Below are positions 12,190-24,063 of a DNA stretch of 64,000 nt, one piece after another. Position numbers and translations under genes: made by a program. The notes below the pieces were generated by a model. That model was not told the DNA's origin. It saw nothing but the letters and a program-made list of their open reading frames with translations, and did not search any database. The stretch is taken from contig CM028333.1 in assembly GCA_016647705.1 (NCBI GenBank), forward strand, positions 25,786,243 through 25,850,242, written 5' to 3'. How positions within the stretch are numbered: position 1 is the stretch's first letter; each line of letters starts with the position of its first letter. The DNA is from Eucommia ulmoides. Taxonomy: Eukaryota > Streptophyta > Magnoliopsida > Garryales > Eucommiaceae.

Positions 12190-12610
12190 TAATGGTGTTC
12201 GACTTATCCGACAATCTTAATTCGTAGACTCTCCCGCCACCTCTTCCAAGTGTAAGACGAGGAAATACGCGACTTTGTGTCAACGAAGAAGTCCCCCTAA
12301 ACGTCTTAACGACCCTAGGTTACGTGAGTCTCGTTCCAACGTTATTGATTGCACTTAGTCCAACTCCCTCCCGGGTTATTGGATCGTCGTGTTGTGTTTA
12401 CCCTATCAACAATCTTAGTTTGAAAACTCCCCCGCCACCTCTCCTGAGTGTAAGACAGGGGAATACATGACTTCGTGTCAACGAAAAAAATTCCCCTCAA
12501 CGTCTTAAAAACCATAGGTCACGTGAATCTTGTCCCAACATCATCGATTGCCCACAATCCAACTACCTCTCGGGTTATTGGATCGTCGCGTTGTTTATCC
12601 TAGTCTGAAT
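12190..12610 (-). repeat. Tandem pair of roughly 200-bp LTR modules
   Basis: Two consecutive copies of a block containing CCTAGG-T-ACGTGA, a GTCTTAACGACC-like piece, a CACCTCT piece and GTGTAAGAC. One copy is in the partner LTR (8955-9150) and in TG1. TG3 (24512-24925) and TG4 (44953-45350) carry two. The module is therefore a variable-number tandem repeat of this LTR family. Confidence 0.7.
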
Positions 12611-13104
12611 CTGGGGTTACCTCTCCCAAGTGTCAAACCCCAAATTCTTGATATATCCATCTAAGTATAATAAACAAATAATACGATAAACACAATCAAA
12701 ATAATGAAGAACAACCGCCAACGAGACATAAACTCAATCAAACAGCATATTCATAAATATTGTGTTAATCCCTAAACAACTTATGTTTAGCCAATGGCCA
12801 TAACCATATATACAATGTAAAATGGACTAAACATGCCCAACAACTATCAAAATGAATAAAACAAAGAAAATAAATGAAAGAACTTAGCCGATATCCGAAG
12901 ATTTGGCGCTAAAACCGTTGAATGATCACTTCTTTTTTCTTCTTCCACCTCGGGTTGTGAGCTCTCCCTCAAAAATCTCTCAAACTCACCCTAAGTATAT
13001 TATAAATGCATTAGTGGGTGATAAAATTGGAAGAGATAAGGAGAAGAGGGGTTTCATAGGGCTCAAAATATCTAAAAATATTTATTTTTGTGTATAAAGA
13101 GACC

Positions 13105-13274
13105 GCTGCAGCGATGGGATTCACCACTGCGGCGGTAGGTAGGTCAGTTCAGTGATTGCTACAGTAGTAGAGAAGGCGGTGGATTCAGGATCATCTTGTA
13201 GTTTCACCACCATGACGGAGGATGTTCAGCTAGAAAAGCACCTCTCTGCATTTTCACCACCGCCGCGGCGGTGG
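13105..13274 (-). promoter_or_regulatory. GC-rich palindrome cluster in TG2 5' LTR
   Basis: It ends in CCACCGCCGCGGCGGTGG (13257-13274), a perfect 18-bp palindrome with core CCGCGG. Weaker copies follow toward 13105 (CGCTGCAGCG near 13105, CCACTGCGGCGGT near 13123). In element orientation it lies near the LTR start, before the probable TATA region. Confidence 0.6.
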
Positions 13275-14621
13275 GCTTCGTTTTAGAATATTGCCCTCGA
13301 GCTTATTTTTCTACTGTTCTGGATCCTATATCATCGTTTAGCATCCGTTTTTATACCGATTCACCCCACACACCTGATTTATACAAAAAGAATAAAAACT
13401 AATTAAAACCTAATAAAAATACTATAAAAATGCTCGAAAACTAACGTAGTTCGGTTTAGAAATAGATAAGTAGATCACACATATCAATAGACCTGCAGGA
13501 ATTGAGTTAAGTACATCAAGAACAATCCATTTTGAGCTATTCTAAGAGTGATATTTATGCTGATATTTTTATGATAAATTTATTCTAAGTTCTTGGTCTA
13601 AAGCGCTTGTGGTTTGGCGTCACCGACTTGAGTTATATTGCTATTCTTCCATTATCTTCAGTATTTCCTGGTGAGATCTATCCAATCTTTAGTATTTACT
13701 TTAAAGTTATATTTTTATTGATTGTTTGGTATAAGATTGATTAGAATCGTTTCAAACTTAAAAGCCTGAAAATATTTTTTAAAATGATTTTTGTTTAATT
13801 ATCTGATTACGTGATTAAATTGTGCTACCCACTTTTTTAATTAATCAGGTTTTATTTACCTTACATTGAATCTATTACATGGTAATTATTTGGGTCATTA
13901 ATTGAGCATATTCGTATTGAGGTGGTTGAAGCTCTTTGTGAGAAGAAACTTACATTTTTTGTATCTGTGAGTTTGAGCGGATTAGATACGTTTGGGACGG
14001 TGTTTAGTCAAGGTAGCTCAGTTTCGATATTTTTTTTATGAAAAAGACTAGGGTTTGATCTTTATCCTAGTAAAAAGGTTAGATTATTCATTTCCATTGA
14101 AAAGAACTAGGTTTTTATTCTTCCGGTAATTGAATTGTTTTTTTAGTGAATTGTAATGGTTCATCATTCCTTGTGAAAATGATAATTGAGAGAGTATTAG
14201 GTTAATCTTTAGTCGACTAGGGTAAAAATATAGGGTTCATTCTTGGCTTGGAAAAGGGTAATTTGTAATGGTTGATTCTGTGCCTATAAAAGAATTATTG
14301 TAAGGGTTTGGTTCCTACCTGGTAAAGGAATCAAAGAGTTCAGTGGATTATGAATCTCCCTGGAGCTCATGAGATTAGACGTAGGCAAGACTGGCTTAGC
14401 CAAACCAAAATATATCGTTGTGTGCTACATTATTTATTTTCTTAGATTGTGTTTGGGTGTACACTTAGTATTAAACACATATCCGCTACGTGACAAAGTT
14501 AATAATTAATTGAAGAAAATTGATTATTTGATATTAAGTGTTTAAAGGAATTAATTATTTAATTTTAGTAACTATCCAATCCACCCCTCTTTGGTCTTTG
14601 ATAGCTCTTTGGGCCAACAAT

Positions 14622-14633
14622 TGGCATCAAAGC
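14622..14633 (+). other. C1 primer-binding site
   Basis: TGGCATCAAAGC lies two bases after the LTR end and matches the TGGTATCAGAGC primer site of plant copia elements (initiator Met-tRNA) at 10 of 12 positions. Confidence 0.75.
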
Positions 14634-14679
14634 TGGTTTTAGCTCGATTAGGCTTAACATCCTAAATAAATACGGTCAC

Positions 14680-14975
14680 ATGGAGTGCACTGATAATGAT
14701 ATTGTATGTGAATCCTCTGCTTGTCTTACTATTAGTGAATTACCGGATTACTTTGATAATCAGGGTCCCGTTAGTGAGAATGATAAACATTATGATAATG
14801 AGGCTGCAGATAAGGCTATTGAGATACTGATTGCCCTTACTTATATGTTTAGAAAGGAAAATTTGAAACTTGGACAAAATATTGCGATTCTTGAAAAAAA
14901 AAAGTTTAATACCACTAAATCACTTAAAATCTTGGAGAAATATTTTGAAATTGCTGAATTTTTAAATGCTTTATC
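14680..14975 (+). pseudogene. C1 gag fragment, left of the hAT insertion
   Basis: A reading frame that starts MECTDNDIVCESSACLTISE shortly after the primer site and is rich in lysine/glutamate heptads, resembling the coiled-coil part of copia gag rather than its usual N-terminal domain. It is cut by the hAT at 14976, and related sequence resumes after 40283. C1 may therefore be a shortened, non-autonomous type. Fossil; broken. Confidence 0.6.
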
Positions 14976-15418
14976 TAGGGGTGTACAATGGACCCGGATG
15001 ACCCGACCCACTCGGTATCATTGACCAACTCGTCTCGCAAAAAATTGGGTTTGTGATATATAAGGTCAGATATCAGGTGGACATTGTGTAATTTCTCGGA
15101 TATGGGATCGGATAACGGGTTTGGTCATACCAAACCCGTTATCACCCGACCCGACCATAGATCACTACTTATATAGTTACATTAGGGTTTCTTCTTCATT
15201 TACTGCTATTCAATACCTTCGTGATTTCCAAGTAGTCGCCGCTCTAGCCTTCTTCGCAATTTACTGCTATTCAATGCCTTCGCAATTTCTAGATCCACAA
15301 ATCATCCAACCATTCTGTAGCCTCCAATCCTCCATCCCTAGACTCTTCATTTTTTGTTTTTCGTCTCTGTCTCTTCTTCAGTTCATCTCTTCTCCAGTCT
15401 TCTGCGATTCTTCGCCTC

Positions 15419-18237
15419 TGAAGGCCCAAGAATGACCCAAGAGGAGGGGTTAATTGGGTTTTGGCAAATTTTACTTTTAATTAAATCTACTTAATATAAA
15501 CTAAGTGTTTATGTGATTTGTGTCGAGTATACAGCGGATATTCAAATAAGAGCAATAATCACAAATACAAATAAATGCGAAAATGTAAAGAGTAGATTTA
15601 GAGAGATTGACACCAGAATTTTATAGTGGTTCGGCAAACACCATTTGCCTAGTCTATTCCCCCGAACTCCTTCGAGAATTTCACTATTCTTTGATCTTCT
15701 TACAGGTGAAGAACAAACCGTTTAAGTCACCGCTTGAGAAGTGCGTATCTCAAGATTTTACAATCTAGAGTGAATATATTCCACTCACAAATCTCTCATG
15801 TTAAGTAAAACCCTTACTCAAGATTTACAATGAAAATCTCACCGTCTCACAAAATAGAGCTTCAACACTCACAACATATAAAACTCAAGAATCTATGTGT
15901 GTGGAGCAAATATAACAGGCACTCAAGATATATGAATCAAGAAAGAGTATAAGTGTTGTTGGACAGATTTTAGCTTGGAAGCCTTTGGTAGTATCTCTTT
16001 GATCTTTGTAGCTCATGATTGAGTGATTGATACTTGGTGAGTTTCTTAGTTGATGATTAACACTTGGTGAGTTTCTTGGTTGATGAGTATTAATGAACTT
16101 CCAGCTATCTTCCTCTTTTTATAGATGTAGTAAATGAATAGAAAAAATCTCAATGGAAGAGTGTAGATAGCAAATGACCATTGGGGCTTCCTCTTCAAAT
16201 GTCAAGATTCAAAATGCATAGGCTCTTCTCCATTATCTCTGCAGATTTGTCAACATTCCATCTATGTTTTCCAACCTCATTAATTATAGATATGTCTAAT
16301 TAATTTTAAAGGACCCATTGTCCAATTTGTCTTTGAGGTAGTGGAAAATTACAATAATTTGTTCAATATATTCAAAGTACTATGGTTGACATTTAAAGCA
16401 TATAGACAAATCAAGATGGAGATATTCAAAGTTGGATGGCAATCAAAGAAATGTAAGTCTCCTCAATTTGAAAAATACAGCAAGTTGTTTAAGATAGGAT
16501 GACATTCACATTGTGGGAGACAAGGCATGGGCTAGTATTTAATGAGTTATCCAACTACTAAGTCAAAATAATATCATTGTATTCTCACTTGGTTATCTTG
16601 ACAAATTCAAATCTAATACTTGTATTCAAATATGATTATGTATTTGAGTATGTGTATACAATATGTCTAAAACATATTATACATGTATAAAATCCAATTA
16701 AGCATATACAAGCATTTCAAGTATTTTAACACTTAGAATTCATTTAGCATGATGAAAACAGATTTTTCATACCCTTTGAGCTAATTTGTCAATTAATGAT
16801 AGATGTAATGATAAACATATCAATTTATCATGCATATATGATGTATATATGTTAAACTAACATATCATAACATGATTTTAATGTTTCGAACAAAATATGA
16901 TATGCAAATCCAAATTTGAGTTCATGACAAAATTCTGCATTTTGAGTTCTAAAATGTTTCAAGTTGTTTTGATTAATTCCTTTTCAATTCAACATTTTAT
17001 TGATCAAATTGAATGATAAAAACATGTTATATTTTTATTATAAGGAAAATAAATCATCATACAGCAATTAAAACAAACATAGACGCCAAAATGTGAAGCT
17101 TAAAACATAGCAAAAACAGGGCAGAAGAGAGAAAGGCTACTGATATTTTTATAAATGGCTACTATTTTATAGGAAAAACATATCCAAAATTTTCCTACTA
17201 TGCAAAAAAATAAATCTTATGGAGTTAGGGTTCTATAGAAAAAAGAATCATCTCATTTGGACTCCAAATGAGTGAGCAAAGGTCTACACAAGATTTTCTG
17301 TAAAAATCAACTATTGACTTCTACCAAAATGTTAAAATTTGAACAACCAAACCAACTTGGATTGATATGAACTTTATATAGTTTTAAATATATTTGAATT
17401 ATATTTCCAACCATATAATATTCATCACATTTCAACAAGTAATAAGAGAGATATGACCAATTTACTACAGAAGATCTATTTTGATTTTTTGGTCAACAAT
17501 AGTTGATTGCTACATTATTTTCAATACAATTCTATTTTTCGTCGCCTGTTTTTGGTTTGGTCAATGTCTATGATTATTTTTTAGCTAAACACATTAAAAC
17601 ATTATTTCAATGATGTTCAAAGTGTTTTGATGATCCGAATATACAATGTACCTTATGATCACATAGAAACTGAGTTTAAGCAATTTGAGCATTTTTGTGA
17701 TCAAAATATGAAATTTTCAATTGAGCAAGGTATGAACAATATTATTGCATGGATCATAATATAATAATTATATGGACATTTTCAAAATATTATATCATTG
17801 ATATTGTTTTCATATTAAGATCATGCAATGTACTATTTGATCACATTAAATTCAAGTTTAAGCGTATTTAGCACATTTGTGATCAAGATGTGAATTTTCT
17901 AAATTTACATGATATGATCAAACATATAATACACATTGTGATATTTAGGTATATTGGACATGTTAGAAACAAAAAATCACAAATGTGTGTACTGTCGGTG
18001 TGTGTGTGCAATCTATAGAGTTTCGAGTTTAATATCTTGAGTAATGTTGTTGAAATGAAAAATTACATTATTTAAATCATACCTTTTGACTTGAATGCAT
18101 GTATATAATGTATTTTCATAATGTATGGATGACCTATACTTTAAAATAATGTCAGTTTATTTAAAACGTCAAATGAGGTGTTATCGTCAAAATCACATTT
18201 TTCAAAGATCCTATGATTGAAACCGCTTAGGCTAGCA
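15419..18237 (-). repeat. C2 3' LTR
   Basis: 2819 bp. In minus orientation it starts TGCTAGCCTAAGCGG and ends GGGCCTTCA. It is preceded (minus orientation) by a purine tract ending ATGGGGAGAT at about 18238-18250. A CTATAAAAAGAGG promoter-like box lies at about 16122-16134 (minus). Confidence 0.9.
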
Positions 18238-18249
18238 ATCTCCCCATTT

Positions 18250-19060
18250 TTTATGATGACAACTCATTTAATGTTTTATGAATGATAATCAATTTTACTA
18301 GCTCCCCCTGAGAATGACATCGGTTTAAAAAAAGATTTATCTAAGAAAGCTCATTTTTCATTCCCTTAGGCAAGAAAAATTCTTATAATCATTATAGCAA
18401 TAAAACTATATAATTAAGATTATATGAATCATACAAACATAAATAACACACCACATAACATAGATTATCTTACAATATTCAAAACACAAGTATAATGAGA
18501 AGATAAACATGAAATCTAGGTCTTTCTCCCCCTTTGTCACATCAAAAAGTAGAGTTAGACTTAGTTTTGAGAAGGTGGTAGTGGAAAGTGTGTGTAAATG
18601 TTATGCATGAATTGTGAGAATGATCCTATCACCGTTTGAAACCGCTCGTCTATACTATGTTGTTGAGCATCAAAACAATTTATAAACTTAATTTATGACA
18701 AATTTCTGATTTGTTTATGAATTTAGCAACCCAATATCACATGTAAAAAAATTTTATTATTGCCTCAAGGATTCAAGTCTATCAAAATTAGATTTTTGAT
18801 CACTTTAAAGAACATGGTTTTGAAATCCTTTTAAAAAACATTTGAAACATAACATATATGCATAAATGTCATTGAAAATCATTTTCAATAGTATAAATCA
18901 AAATTGAAGTGAATTTTGACAATTAAGACGACTTTTGCAAAACATATCATATTTACTCTCAAAGTATGATTTTTTTTTTTTAAATTTCATTTTTAAAATT
19001 GTTTCAAAGCATATTTTTCTCTCATCATACCTAAACCACGCAATATTTTTTAAAATTGTT
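18250..19060 (-). pseudogene. C2 region after pol, short remnant of third frame
   Basis: About 0.8 kb separates RNase H from the 3' LTR, against 2.1 kb in C3. Near 18650-18520 the minus strand still resembles the end of the C3 third frame (DERFDTLIGSFTQF region and the noncoding segment after it). So C2 once had this frame and keeps only its tail. Confidence 0.6.
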
Positions 19061-20605
19061 CTTCCTCAAGAGGTTTAGTAAAGATATCGACTAACTGATT
19101 ATTAGTGTCAATGAATTCCAATGTGATATCGCCCTTTTGAATGTGATCACGAATGAGGTGGTGTCTTATTTCAATGTGCTTAGTTCGTGAATGTTGAGTA
19201 GGATTCTTACTCAAACAAATGGCGCTAGTGTTATCACATAAGATTGGAACACAACCAACATCAATACCAAAATCTCCTAATTATTGTTTCATAAATAGCA
19301 CTTGTGTACAACAATTTCCAGCTATGACATATTTGGCTTCGGCCGTGGATAATGCAACTGAGTTTTGTTTCTTGCTTGACCAATAAACCAATGCGTGTCC
19401 TAGAAAATGACAAGTACCACTAGTGCTTTTACGCTCGACATTGCAACTGACAAAATCAGCGTCGGAAAGCTCAACATGTCAAAACAATCATTTTTAGGAT
19501 ACCACAAGCCTAAATCACATATACCATGCAAATATCGAAAAATACGTTTAACGGAGGTTAAATGTGATTCCTTAGGACAAGATTGAAAGTGAGCACATAG
19601 ACAAACATTAAACATGATATCCGGTCGACTTGCCGTTAGATAAAGTAGACTACCAATTATAATTCGGTATTCCTTCTCATTTACATTCTTACCGTTTTCA
19701 TCGGCGTCCAATTTGGTCGAAGTACTCATTGGTGTATTATATACCTTTGAGTTTTCCATTCCGTATTTTTTGATTAAGTCTTTTGTATACTTTACTTGAT
19801 TTATAAATATTCCATCCATTGTTTGCTTAATTTGTAATCCGAGAAAGAATGTTAATTCTCCCATCATACTCATCTCGAATTCTTCCAGCATAAGCTTAGC
19901 AAACGCTTAACACAATATCTCATTAGTAGCACCGAAAATGATATCGTCAACATAGATTTGCACTAATAAGATATTATTTTTAGCTTCTTTAATAAATAAA
20001 GTTATATCGGCTAAACCACGTTTAAAATTTTTTTCTAAGAAAAATCCACTTAACCTCTCATACTAAGCTGTAGGTGTTTGTTTGAGATTATAAAGTGCTT
20101 TAGATAGTTTGAAAACAAGATTCGAAAACTATTCATCTTCAAATGTAGGAGGTTATTCAACATAAACTTCTTCGAAGATGAAACCATTCAAAAATGCGCT
20201 TTTAACATCCATTTGAAAAAGTTTGAAATCATTAGCACAAGCAAAAGCAAGTAACATACATATAGCTTCTAATCTAGCCACTGGTGCATATGTTTCATCA
20301 TAATCTATCCCTTCTTCTTGATTAAAATCTTGTGCTACCAATCTTACTTTATTTCTAATAATAACACCCGACTCATCCTTTTTATTTCAAAAAATCCATT
20401 TTGTTCCAATTACGAGATGGTCATTAGGTCTTGGTATTAGAGACCAAACGTTATTCCTCACAAATTGATTTAACTTTTCTTACATTGCAAGTATCCAAGA
20501 TTCATAGTCAATAGCTTTAAAAACATTTTTAGGTTCAATCTGAGATAGGAAAGCAAAATTGTTAACATAGTTTCTCAAAGAAGATCTAGTACATACCCCG
20601 TGCTT
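19060..20605 (-). pseudogene. C2 reverse transcriptase and RNase H region
   Basis: 20341-20153 holds QEEGIDYDETYAPVARLEAI and FQMDVKSAFLNGFI, typical copia RT. 19891-19400 holds MSMMGELTFFLGLQIKQT and SRPDIMF, the RT tail. 19450-19060 matches the RNase H of C3 at 28905-29414, including the CHFLGH, ALSTTEAEY and DIFTKPL blocks in decayed form. Fossil. Confidence 0.85.
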
Positions 20606-20610
20606 AATGT

Positions 20611-22877
20611 TGTTAGCCTAAGCGGTTTTATTCATAAGATTCCCGGATGAAAATAATTTTGACGATAACACACACATTTGATGTTTTAAATGTACTAACA
20701 ATGGTTTTTTAATATAGAATATCCAAACACCATCAAAACATATCATGAAAGCGAAATCAAGTCGAAAAAGTAAGAAAATATATGATCTACATTAAAGCAA
20801 TTTTTTATTTCAACAATACTCGCGGGATATTGAATTCAGAACTCTATAGGACACACACAAACCGTATGTGTTCGTAATTGTGATATATTGATCTTATCAT
20901 GTCTAATATACTTATATATCACAATGTGAAGTATGCGTTTGATCATTACATGCTATATCGGAAAAAACACCTATTGATCATAATTATGCAAAATAAGAAT
21001 TTATGTTCTTAAATATGATCATAAGGTATATTGAGTTTTTGAATCATCTAAACATCATGATAATAATTGTTACATACGTTATAAAGTGTTTATAATGATA
21101 AACGATCATAAACCAAGATAAAAAAACCGAAAACGGATGAAAATGACATGCGTAGGAATTGCAACATAAGTAGTCGACTTCTTATGCTGGAAGTAGTTGA
21201 CTATTTACAAGCAATATGTTTTCTCTCTCCTGCTCTGTTTTCAGCTTTACGTTTTAGCGTTGTATGCTTGTTGTAATTAATGTATGATTATTCATATGTA
21301 TTATAATGATTATATAACATGTTTTCATAATTCAATTTGATCAATACAATGTGAAATTAAAAAGAAATTGATCAAAACATCTTGAAACATTTTAGAACTC
21401 AAAATACAGAATTTTGTCATGAACTCAAATTTGGATTTGCATATCAAATCTTGTTCGGAATGTTCAAATCATATTATAGGATGTTAGATTAACATGTCGA
21501 CGTGATATATTTATAATCAATTGATATGTTCATCATTACATCTATGATTAATTGACAAATTGGCTAAAATGGTATGAAAATTCTGTTTTCATCATGCTAG
21601 ATGAATTCTAAGTGTTCAAATGCTTTAAATGCTTCTATGTGCTTAATTGGACTGTATAAATGTATGATATACATTATACATTATTTATATGAATGATCAA
21701 ATTCATAATCATATAAATATACAAGTATAAAGATTTTGAATTTGTCAAAACAACCAAGTGGGAATACAAAGATATCATTTTGACTTAGTGGTAGGGTAAC
21801 TCAATTAATACAAGCTCATACCTTGTCTTCCACCAATGTGAATGACATCTTATCTTGAACAAACTTTCTGCATATTTCAAAGTTGAGGAGCCTTACATTC
21901 AATAATTCCTTCCTAACTTTAAATAACTTTATCATGCTTTGTCTATAATCATTATTACCATTCATACTCAATTATATACATTGTATATGTGATATATGGT
22001 TGTAATTTTTCACTACCTCAAAAATATGAATGGACTATAGGTCCTTTACATTTAATTATACTATCTAGCATTAAATGAGATTGGAAAAAGAAAAAAGGAT
22101 TTTGACAAATCTACAGAGATAATGGAGAGGAGCCTATGCAATTTGAATCTTGAAATTTAAAGAGGATTTCTAAACGGTCACTTAGCTCTCAAGTTCTTCA
22201 AAAATGATGTACTCCTACATTCTCTACATCTAGATAAGGAGAGAAGATTGCTGGAGGAAATCAAGCTATCAAAGTATCAATTAAGTGAACTACAAAGATC
22301 AAAGAGATACTACCAAATGCTTCCAAGTTAAAATTTGTCCAACAACACTTATACTCTTTCTTCTTGATTCATATTTCTTGAGTGTCTGTTGTATTTGCTT
22401 CACACACATAGATTTTTAAGTTCTATATCTTGTGAGTGTTGAAACTCCATTTTGTAAGACGATGAGATTTTCATTGTAAATCTTGAGTAAGGGTTTTACT
22501 CAAGAAGAGAGATTTGTGAGTGAAATATATTCACTCTAGATTGTAAAGACTTGAGATACATACTTCTCAAGTGGCGACTTAGACGATATGTTCTTTACCC
22601 ATAAGAAAATCAAAGATAGTGACATCCTCGAAGGAGCCCGGGGGATTGGACTAGGCAAATGGTGTTTGTCGAACCACTATAAAATATTGGTGTTAATCTC
22701 TCTAACTCTACTCTTTACATTTTCGCATATATTTGTGTTTGTGATTATTACTCTTGTTTGAATATCTGTTGTGCACTTAATCACAAAAACACATAGTTTA
22801 TATTGAGTAGATTTTAAATAATGAATTATTTACCAAAGCCCAATTCACCCCCCTCTTGGGTAATTCTTGGACCATCA
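20611..22877 (+). repeat. C3 5' LTR
   Basis: 2267 bp, TGTTAGCCTAAGCGG to TTCTTGGACCATCA. It carries the paired GTAGTCGACTTC / GTAGTTGACTAT sites at 21170 and 21193. Confidence 0.92.
21170..21204 (+). promoter_or_regulatory. Paired GTAGTCGACTAC-like sites in C3 5' LTR
   Basis: GTAGTCGACTTC (21170-21181) and GTAGTTGACTAT (21193-21204) start 23 bp apart. The 3' LTR has GTAGTCGACTTC (32114-32125) and GTAGTCGACTAT (32137-32148), also 23 bp apart. The position in the first third of the LTR suggests U3 control sites; inferred. Confidence 0.5.
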
Positions 22878-22879
22878 AT

Positions 22880-22891
22880 TGGCATCAGAGC
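22880..22891 (+). other. C3 primer-binding site
   Basis: TGGCATCAGAGC two bases after the LTR; one change from the plant copia Met-tRNA site TGGTATCAGAGC. Confidence 0.85.
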
Positions 22892-22931
22892 TATACTTGC
22901 TTAATAGGCTTAAAATCCTAGCAAATCGATC

Positions 22932-23493
22932 ATGGCAAATTTTGTTGCAACTACCCTTCCCGATGGACAATCCATGCATAGATCTCATTTGTTTAATGGT
23001 AACAATTATGTGTTTTCGAAGGCTAGAATGATAAAAATTTTACAAGCTACAAATTATGAATCTTGGAAAGTTATTAAAAATTGTCCATATACTCCTATCA
23101 AAACTAATCTTGATGGATCTACTACACTTAAAGTAGAATCAGAATTTAATGATAGGGATACCAAATTAATCTCTATAAATGCCCAAGCTATTAACCTTCT
23201 TTATTGTGGTTTAGATGCTCATGAATATAATAGGATTTCTGGATGCTCATCGGCTAAGGAGATTTGGGATACTCTTATGGTTACTCATAAGGGACAAACC
23301 AAGTCAAGGAATCCAAGATCGACATTCTCGTGCACCAATACGAACTATTCAAGATGGAGGATGGAGAATCGATCATGGAGATGTATACTCACTTTACAAA
23401 TATTTATAATAGCTTGAATATACTTGAAAAGCCATACTCAAGGTCCGAACGAGTACGAAAGATCCTTAGAGCTCTTCCCAAGGCGTGGGAACC
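22932..23493 (+). pseudogene. C3 gag, part left of TG3
   Basis: It starts MANFVATTLPDGQSMHRSHL, 40 bp after the primer site. LFNGNNYVFSKARM opens the domain, and HEYNRISGCSSAKEIWDTLM and MEDGESIMEMYTHFTNIYNS belong to the UBN2-type copia gag domain. It is interrupted by solo LTR TG3 at 23499. Fossil. Confidence 0.85.
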
Positions 23494-23741
23494 AAAGGTG
23501 ATAGGTGTGAAAAACCTATCTATTTCCAATCCGAATTTGTTAGTTTTCGAATATGTTTAAAGTTATTTTTATTATGTTTTAATTAGTTTTTATCTTTTTA
23601 TATAAATCAAGTGTGGGGGGCAAAAAGATAGGAAACTAGAGCTAAAACGATGAGATCGAATCAAAGCGATTTGAAGTTACGATGGATAAACAAGCTCGGA
23701 GGCTAAAAGATGAAACAGGCCTATTGCTTAGGTGTCCAGAT

Positions 23742-23995
23742 CACCGCCTAAGCGGTGAAGATGCTAAGAAGAGCAAAATTTTACTGACAGACGACCGCTT
23801 AGGCGAAGATTCTATCGCCTAGGCGAAAATCCAGCAGAAGACGAAGATGGGCTATTGACAGTCACTCGCCTAGGCGAAGTTTTCTTTGCCCAGACGGAAA
23901 TCCAACAGAATGTTCTCCCAGTCCATTACCTACTTCACCGCCTAGGTAATCAGACCGAACCGACCTAACTCCACCTAGGCGAAGAATTCACCGCC
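23742..23995 (+). promoter_or_regulatory. Palindrome cluster with CCTAGG core in TG3
   Basis: CACCGCCTAAGCGGTG (23742-23757) and two perfect copies of TCGCCTAGGCGA (23815-23826, 23866-23877), plus variants near 23793, 23938, 23975 and 23990. TATAAATA follows at 24056, so the cluster sits just upstream of the probable promoter. Confidence 0.6.
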
Positions 23996-24055
23996 TAGGC
24001 AGATTTTCCCTGCACAGTCTTGAGATATTTTTAGATATTTTTGAGATAATTTTGC

Positions 24056-24063
24056 TATAAATA
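24056..24063 (+). promoter_or_regulatory. TATA box of TG3 LTR
   Basis: GCTATAAATACCCC; the same TATAAATACC lies in TG4 at 44507-44516 in the equivalent position. Confidence 0.6.

Larger units (their letters stand above)
8637..13486 (-). mobile_element. TG2: gag-only LTR element with both LTRs
   Basis: A minus-strand element with 5' LTR 11890-13486, primer site 11866-11883, interior 10036-11865 and 3' LTR 8637-10035. It is flanked by identical ATAGA (8632-8636 and 13487-13491) within the C1 5' LTR. LTRs are about 94-95% alike over 180 bp compared by eye. The interior holds only a weak gag trace. Decayed fossil with complete outer structure. Confidence 0.85.
11890..13486 (-). repeat. TG2 5' LTR
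   Basis: 1597 bp. In minus orientation it starts TGATATGTGTGATC and ends ACGTTACCA. It is 198 bp longer than its partner because the module lying about 12190-12610 is present twice. Confidence 0.85.
5528..14619 (+). repeat. C1 5' LTR, interrupted by TG1 and TG2
   Basis: LTR sequence proper is 5528-5859, 8102-8636 and 13492-14619, about 2.0 kb. It aligns with 56021-57625 plus 63638-64000 in the same order, for example TATTCGTATTGAGGTGGT near 13910 and 57447. It ends GGGCCAACA directly before the primer site. The middle part (8155-8290) is rich in short GTCAACCGATT-like motifs. Confidence 0.8.

Noticed and set aside
15121-15435. 104-residue frame in the hAT arm
   Set aside because: No resemblance to hAT transposase; the hAT is short and non-autonomous, and the frame crosses the C2 junction at 15419.
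23742-23995. Repeated short palindromes resembling a CRISPR array
   Set aside because: Spacing is irregular, repeats are 10-16 bp, and the segment lies in a plant LTR with clear target duplications.
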